A stretch of 9,233 nucleotides of DNA from JALXCG01 sp026991065 [NCBI: Gemmatimonadota bacterium]. Lineage in GTDB: Bacteria > GCA-2686955. The notes under the pieces are model-generated. The model saw only the letters and a program-made list of their open reading frames with translations. It searched no databases and was not told the origin of the DNA. Made by a program: the position numbers and the translations under genes. This document shows, piece after piece, positions 5,363-9,233 of this stretch; within the stretch, counting starts at the first letter, position 1, and every line of letters begins with the position of its first letter. The stretch covers positions 1-9,233 of the forward strand of contig JALXCG010000021.1 in NCBI GenBank assembly GCA_026991065.1, given 5' to 3'.

Positions 5363-6967
5363 ATGCGCCTGCCCAGCATACTCCACCTCATCGGCGCCCT
5401 CCTGGTGGCGCTCGCCATCGGCATGTTGCCGGCGGCCCTGGTCAGTGCCGTGACCGGCGACGGCATGGGGCTTCATTGGGCAAGTTCCATCCTGCTCACC
5501 CTGTTTTCCGGTTTCGGCCTCTTTTTTGCCACCGTCTCATCGCGCAGCGACCGCCTGCAGATCGAAACCACCGATGCCCTGGCAGTACTCGGCCGCTCAT
5601 TGCGGCGCCTGCAATTCCGCGACCACCCGGCGCAGGTCACCATCGGTCAGGCGCTCAAGCGGGTGATCGGCCTGCTGCGCCTGGTCACCGACCCGGAAGA
5701 TGAGCTGCGCCGCAGCGAGGCCTTCGCCGTGGTTTCTCTGGGCTGGGTTGCGATGTCGGTCTTCGGCGCCATCCCCTTCCTCCTCACCGCCACGATCCCC
5801 TCCACGACCGACGCCTTCTTCGAGACGATGAGCGGATTCACCACGACCGGAGCTTCCATCCTGCGGGAGATCGAAGCGCTGCCGCCATCGATCCTCTTCT
5901 GGCGCAGCTTCACCCACTGGATCGGCGGCATGGGAATCATCGTTCTCTCGCTGGCGATTCTCCCCTTTCTCGGAGTGGGGGGAATGCAGCTCTTTCGCGC
6001 CGAGGTTCCCGGTCCGACGCCGGACCGGCTGCAGCCGCGCATCAAGGAGACCGCCAAGCTGCTCTGGGGCGTCTATTTCGCCCTGACCTTTCTGCAGATC
6101 GTGCTCCTGATGGTGGCGGATATGCCCTGGCTGGACGCTTGCTGCCACGCCTTCGGCACGCTCGGGACCGGGGGGTTCAGTACCAAGAACGCCTCGATCG
6201 GGGCCTACCCGAGCTATGCAATTCAGTGGATCATCATTGTTTTCATGTTCCTGGCCGGGGCCAACTTCACCCTCCATTTCCAGGCGATTCGCGGGCGTAC
6301 TTGGCGCGAACATTGGCGTGATTTCGAATTCCGCATCTATGCGTTGATCACGCTCCTCGCCATCGTGGTGACGACCCTGGTCCTGCTCTGGGACGACCCC
6401 CTCTCCGAGCCCCTGCAGGCGCTGACGGCATCGGCCTTTACCGTGATCTCTCTCAGCACTTCCACCGGCTATGCAACGGTGGACTACCAGATCTGGCCGG
6501 TTGCTCTTCACGCCTTGCTGCTGATCCTCATGTTCGTCGGCGGTTGCGCCGGATCCACCGGAGGTGGATTCAAGACGGTGCGCGCCATCCTGATGGTGCG
6601 TTTTACGCGGATCGAGCTGCGCCGCTTGCTGCATCCCCGCGCAATCATCAATGTGCGCTACGGCAACCGCCGAGTTCCGGACGCAGTGATTCAGAATGTT
6701 CTGGGGTTCTTTCTGCTCTACATCTCTGTTCTGGCCCTGGGCACGCTGCTGCTGACTCTTTTTGATATCGATCTGGTCACGGCCGGCTCCGCCAGCCTGG
6801 CGTGCCTGAGCAACATCGGCCCCGGGCTCGCCGACGTCGGCCCCACGGCCAACTACGCCTGGATGCCGGGCGCGGCCAAATGGATCCTCTCGCTGTGGAT
6901 GCTGCTCGGGCGGCTGGAGATCTACACCGTCTTGATTCTCTTCGCGCCGGAGCTGTGGAAGCGCTGA
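5363..6967 (+). CDS. trkH: TrkH, K+ translocating membrane subunit
   Basis: This 534-residue multi-pass inner-membrane protein forms the K+ pore that TrkA gates. All four pore-loop filter sequences of the SKT (TrkH/KtrB) superfamily are present: GFTTTGAS (158-165), TLGTGGFST (266-274), STSTGYATVD (365-374) and SNIGPGL (483-489). Other TrkH signatures are the HWIGGMGIIVL segment (185-195), the GGMQLFRAE-PGP stretch (206-217) and GGCAGSTGGGFK (393-404). It is about 50 residues longer than E. coli TrkH (483). The excess sits mainly in the cytoplasmic loop between the second and third hydrophobic segments (about 62-112), a charged, helix-prone insert. The ATG at 5363 has no clear Shine-Dalgarno sequence. 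It lies 56 bp after trkA, so translation may depend on coupling or weak initiation. The last 46 bp overlap the 3' end of moeA on the other strand, and no terminator is seen between them. Confidence 0.95.
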   Translation: MRLPSILHLIGALLVALAIGMLPAALVSAVTGDGMGLHWASSILLTLFSGFGLFFATVSSRSDRLQIETTDALAVLGRSLRRLQFRDHPAQVTIGQALKRVIGLLRLVTDPEDELRRSEAFAVVSLGWVAMSVFGAIPFLLTATIPSTTDAFFETMSGFTTTGASILREIEALPPSILFWRSFTHWIGGMGIIVLSLAILPFLGVGGMQLFRAEVPGPTPDRLQPRIKETAKLLWGVYFALTFLQIVLLMVADMPWLDACCHAFGTLGTGGFSTKNASIGAYPSYAIQWIIIVFMFLAGANFTLHFQAIRGRTWREHWRDFEFRIYALITLLAIVVTTLVLLWDDPLSEPLQALTASAFTVISLSTSTGYATVDYQIWPVALHALLLILMFVGGCAGSTGGGFKTVRAILMVRFTRIELRRLLHPRAIINVRYGNRRVPDAVIQNVLGFFLLYISVLALGTLLLTLFDIDLVTAGSASLACLSNIGPGLADVGPTANYAWMPGAAKWILSLWMLLGRLEIYTVLILFAPELWKR

Positions 6968-8196
6968 TGGTCGAGCAGCACCTCATCGCGGATCACCCGC
7001 ACCTCGACCGGATCACCGGGCTCCAGCACCTCGCCCGGCGCCACGGTGACCAGACCATGCGCGCGCGCCAGGGTGGCGAGTACGCTTGAACCCTGCGCCC
7101 CGGCCGGACGCACCCGCCACTGGTCACCCTCTCGCGCAAGCTCCACCCGGATCCAGGTCAAGCGCTTCGGCGCGCCGGCGATGCGGGCCGCGGCCCGGGC
7201 CTGCAACCACTGGCGGCCCGCGCCCTCCAGCCCCCGCATCCAGCGGATCGCCGGGCGCACGTACTGCTCGAAGATCACCAGGCTGGAAACCGGGTTTCCC
7301 GGCAAGCCAAAGACCGGCTTGCCCGCGGCGACGCCAAAATAGAGCGGTTTGCCCGGTTTCTGCTTGACCCGCCAGAAGACCCGTTCGACTCCCGCGGCGG
7401 CAAAGGCATCGCCGACAAAATCGCGGTCACCGACCGACACACCGGCGGAAGTCACCAGGCAGTCCGCCTCATCCAGCCCGCGGCGCACCGCATCGAGGGT
7501 GGCGCCCGGTTCATCCCGGGCGATGCCGAGATCGACCGGGATTCCCCCGGCTTCGTGAATCGCCGCACAGAGCGCCGGTCCATTGCTGTTGCGGATGCAT
7601 CCCGTTCCCGGCTCCTGCTCCATCGGAACCAGTTCGTTGCCGGTGGCAAGAACCGCGACGCGCGGCCGCCGATAGACCGCCACCCGGGAGCAGCCGGCGG
7701 AGGCAAGCAGCCCAATGGCCGCCGAACCGATCAGCGCACCGGGCGCCAGGACCGCGGCGCCGGGCGTCAGATCCTCGCCCTGCTGCCGCACATGCTGCCC
7801 CAGTTTCGCCGGCCCCTGGATGACGACCCCATCCGCGCCATCGGCGGCGGTGACCTCCACCATCACAACGCTGTCGGCTCCCTGCGGCAGCGGCGCGCCG
7901 GTCATGATGCGGGCGGCTTCGCCCTTCGCCAGGGGCGCCGCCGGCAGGTCACCCGCCATGATCTCCTGGGTGACCCGCAAACGGGTACGCTCTCTGCCCG
8001 CAAGGTCGGCCGCGCGCACTGCATAGCCATCCATGGCGGAGCAGGAGAGCGGCGGCACCAATGCCCGCGCCCGGGCCGCGCGCGCCAGGACCAGCCCCCG
8101 GGCGGCCGCCAGCGAAATCTCTTCGATCGGCATTCGCGGTGTCGCCGCCGCCACCAGGCGCCGGGCTTCATCCACTTCGAGCATCTTTCCGCTCAT
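6922..8196 (-). CDS. moeA: MoeA, molybdopterin molybdenumtransferase
   Basis: This gene encodes 424 cytoplasmic residues. MoeA inserts molybdate into adenylylated molybdopterin, the final step of basic Moco synthesis. Family motifs appear in order: SAMDGYAV (53-60), MTGAPLPQGADSVVMVE (98-114), ATGNEL (184-189), IRNSNGPAL (201-209), TSAGVSVGDRDFV (249-261), KQKPGKPL (278-285), GLPGNPVSSLVIFEQYVRP (297-315) and the C-terminal beta domain with GSSVLATLARAHGLVTV (369-385). The residues before SAMDG are LSC, where E. coli has FDN. The start at 8196 is preferred because its ATG forms an ATGA overlap with the moaC stop and has GGAG 9 nt upstream. An in-frame ATG at 8211 would add five residues and erase that arrangement. 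The family fold ends around residue 402. The last 22 residues are an extension, and about 14 of them are encoded opposite the trkH 3' end. Confidence 0.93.
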   Translation of the reverse strand: MSGKMLEVDEARRLVAAATPRMPIEEISLAAARGLVLARAARARALVPPLSCSAMDGYAVRAADLAGRERTRLRVTQEIMAGDLPAAPLAKGEAARIMTGAPLPQGADSVVMVEVTAADGADGVVIQGPAKLGQHVRQQGEDLTPGAAVLAPGALIGSAAIGLLASAGCSRVAVYRRPRVAVLATGNELVPMEQEPGTGCIRNSNGPALCAAIHEAGGIPVDLGIARDEPGATLDAVRRGLDEADCLVTSAGVSVGDRDFVGDAFAAAGVERVFWRVKQKPGKPLYFGVAAGKPVFGLPGNPVSSLVIFEQYVRPAIRWMRGLEGAGRQWLQARAAARIAGAPKRLTWIRVELAREGDQWRVRPAGAQGSSVLATLARAHGLVTVAPGEVLEPGDPVEVRVIRDEVLLDHQRFHSSGAKRIKTV

Positions 8197-8777
8197 CGCT
8201 CTCTTCTCCATTCACCGGAGCGACCACCCGCTTTTCGCAACAAGTGAGTCTGCTCGATCCGCATGCCGCGATCCACCGCTTTGAGCATGTCATAAAGGGT
8301 CAACAGGGCCACCGAAACAGCGGTCATCGCTTCCATCTCGATGCCGGTTCTGGCGGTGGTGCGAGCCGCCGCGCGCACCCAGATGCCCGGGCCGCTCCAG
8401 GGGGCCAGTGGGTGGGCAGAAAAGAGATCCTCCCCGTCCGGCGCAGCAACTGCCTCGGGAGCGGCCGCCGAATCGCCGCCGACCACCCGGAACTCCACTT
8501 CCACGCTGTCGATCGGGATGCCGTGGCAGAGCGGAATCAGCTCCCAGGTGCGCTTGGCCGCGCTGATGCCGGCGATCCGCGCGACCGCCAGAACGTCGCC
8601 CTTGGCGGCCCGGTTCTCCCGCACGCGGGAGACTGTTTCCGGGGCCATGGCGATGCGCCCTTCGGCTAGGGCATAGCGGCGCGTCACCGCTTTTTCACCC
8701 ACGTCGACCATGTGCGCGGCGCCGCTGCCGCTGACATGGGTCAAGCGCGGCGCGGGATCGGGTTTGCGACCAACCAT
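8193..8777 (-). CDS. moaC: MoaC, cyclic pyranopterin monophosphate synthase
   Basis: This gene encodes 194 cytoplasmic residues. MoaC converts 3',8-cyclo-7,8-dihydro-GTP, the MoaA product, to cyclic pyranopterin monophosphate. Conserved blocks are HMVDVGEKA (22-30), KGDVLAVARIAGISAAKRTW (59-78), LIPLCHG (80-86), TGIEMEAMTAVS (144-155), YDMLKAVDRGM (162-172) and KAGGRSG (182-188). The catalytic and binding positions equivalent to the E. coli His, Glu, Glu, Asp and Lys set are kept (His85, Glu147, Glu149, Asp163, Lys166). The protein is longer than the usual about 160 residues because of roughly 27 extra residues at about 102-130, between the LCHG strand and the GIEMEA helix. AGGAG lies 8 nt before the ATG. 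The 3' end overlaps the moeA start as ATGA, so the two are one translationally coupled operon. moaA is not in this window. Confidence 0.93.
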   Translation of the reverse strand: MVGRKPDPAPRLTHVSGSGAAHMVDVGEKAVTRRYALAEGRIAMAPETVSRVRENRAAKGDVLAVARIAGISAAKRTWELIPLCHGIPIDSVEVEFRVVGGDSAAAPEAVAAPDGEDLFSAHPLAPWSGPGIWVRAAARTTARTGIEMEAMTAVSVALLTLYDMLKAVDRGMRIEQTHLLRKAGGRSGEWRRER

Positions 8778-8987
8778 GAAGAGAACTCCTGGGCAAGCGA
8801 CGAGTCGAAGGTGGCGGTTTGAGGGGTGTCGTGCTGCGAATCCAGAGTATTCTTGCTGATCGCCGGTCAGGCTGCAACAAACGGGCCGCGGGCGCCGCTA
8901 CCCGACAGCTTCCGCGCACGGTTTCCGGAGGCTCTTCCGAGCGGGGCGCCGGCTTGGCCGGCGGAAGCGGGTTTGAGAGGATTTGCG
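8778..8987. promoter_or_regulatory. Divergent intergenic region between moaC and a glycosyltransferase gene
   Basis: The 210 bp between the divergent starts should hold promoters for both the moaC-moeA operon and the glycosyltransferase gene. I find no convincing -35/-10 pair and no recognisable molybdenum-cofactor riboswitch. A 6-bp GC stem, CGCCGG-5 nt-CCGGCG (8947-8963), sits 12 nt before the glycosyltransferase ribosome binding site (AGAGG at 8976-8980). It could influence initiation or be chance in GC-rich DNA. Confidence 0.35.
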
Positions 8988-9233
8988 ATGCGCATTTTGG
9001 CGATCCACACGGTCTACCGCCGCCTCGGTGGGGCTGAATTCTATATTCTGCGCCTGGCCGAAGCGCTGGAGGAACTTGGGCACGAAGTGCTTGTGGCCTA
9101 TCCGGAAGACGATGCCGAGCCCTATCGGCATCCGGGACGAACCGAACTGACCCTGCCCCGCGCGCGGGGGCGAGGCACCAGCCGGCGGGCTCTGGAGGAG
9201 CTGAATTCGATCATCGATCGACACCAACCCGAC
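8988..9233 (+). CDS. Glycosyltransferase, GT4/GT-B N-terminal domain, 3' end beyond window
   Basis: The first 82 codons are visible. The start is the ATG at 8988 with AGAGG 7 nt upstream. The protein begins with a short beta strand MRILAIHTVYRR, then the LGGAEFYILRLAEALEELGHEV segment (residues 13-34). This is the donor-family glycine loop followed by the first helix and second strand typical of GT-B fold, family 4 glycosyltransferases. GGAE followed by a helix of alternating Leu/Ala/Glu and then GHEV is a strong family pattern. The donor-binding C-terminal half lies outside the window, so substrate and product (polysaccharide, lipopolysaccharide or small glycoside) cannot be judged. It is divergent from moaC and likely begins a separate transcript. 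Confidence 0.78.
   Translation, partial: MRILAIHTVYRRLGGAEFYILRLAEALEELGHEVLVAYPEDDAEPYRHPGRTELTLPRARGRGTSRRALEELNSIIDRHQPD

Noticed and set aside
5597-6634. Long minus-strand open frame opposite trkH
   Set aside because: It is an antisense shadow with a highly charged translation lacking family features. trkH carries all four filter motifs.
8778-8900. Molybdenum-cofactor riboswitch ahead of moaC
   Set aside because: I could not find the expected long structured leader or its conserved segments in the spacer. The only clear stem there is a 6-bp GC hairpin at 8947-8963, nearer to the other gene.

Overview
The window reads as chromosomal DNA from a GC-rich Gram-negative (diderm) bacterium. 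It carries a lipobox lipoprotein, two proteins with cleavable signal peptides, a Trk potassium system and molybdenum-cofactor genes. Codons strongly prefer G or C at the third position throughout, and no gene stands out in composition. I see no mobile element, CRISPR array, tRNA or rRNA. The lineage cannot be fixed from sequence alone. The style of the extracytoplasmic proteins (jelly-roll domain with a short Trp/Lys tail, lipoprotein with a lone ComEC-like domain) would suit an FCB-type or deltaproteobacterium-like lineage such as Eisenbacteria or Krumholzibacteriota, but this is only a guess. LAYOUT: (1) 1-2989 is a divergent pair. On the minus strand is a lipoprotein with a ComEC-type metallo-beta-lactamase domain, cut by the window edge probably only a few residues before its end. 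On the plus strand is a secreted 5'-nucleotidase (UshA/CpdB superfamily). Their inferred starts are 40 bp apart. (2) 2990-3108 is a convergent 3' region with three hairpins, one of them a strong bidirectional terminator. (3) 3109-3732 (minus) encodes a small secreted beta-rich protein of unknown function. (4) 3733-3947 is a 215-bp divergent intergenic region. It holds a candidate structured leader RNA that reads best toward the secreted protein. (5) 3948-6967 (plus) is trkA followed by trkH. (6) 6922-8777 (minus) is moaC-moeA, joined by an ATGA stop/start overlap. The 3' end of moeA overlaps the 3' end of trkH by 46 bp on the opposite strand. (7) 8778-8987 is a divergent intergenic region, followed by the first 82 codons of a glycosyltransferase (plus). 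HOW THE GENES WORK TOGETHER: TrkA and TrkH are the regulatory and channel subunits of one K+ uptake system. MoaC and MoeA catalyse an early and the last step of molybdenum-cofactor synthesis. The lipoprotein and the nucleotidase both face outside the cytoplasm. A possible joint role in breaking down external nucleic acid or nucleotides is inference from families and arrangement. The rest is conserved housekeeping content. The least explained parts are the structured leader near 3750-3853, the orphan secreted protein, and the insertions in TrkH and MoaC.
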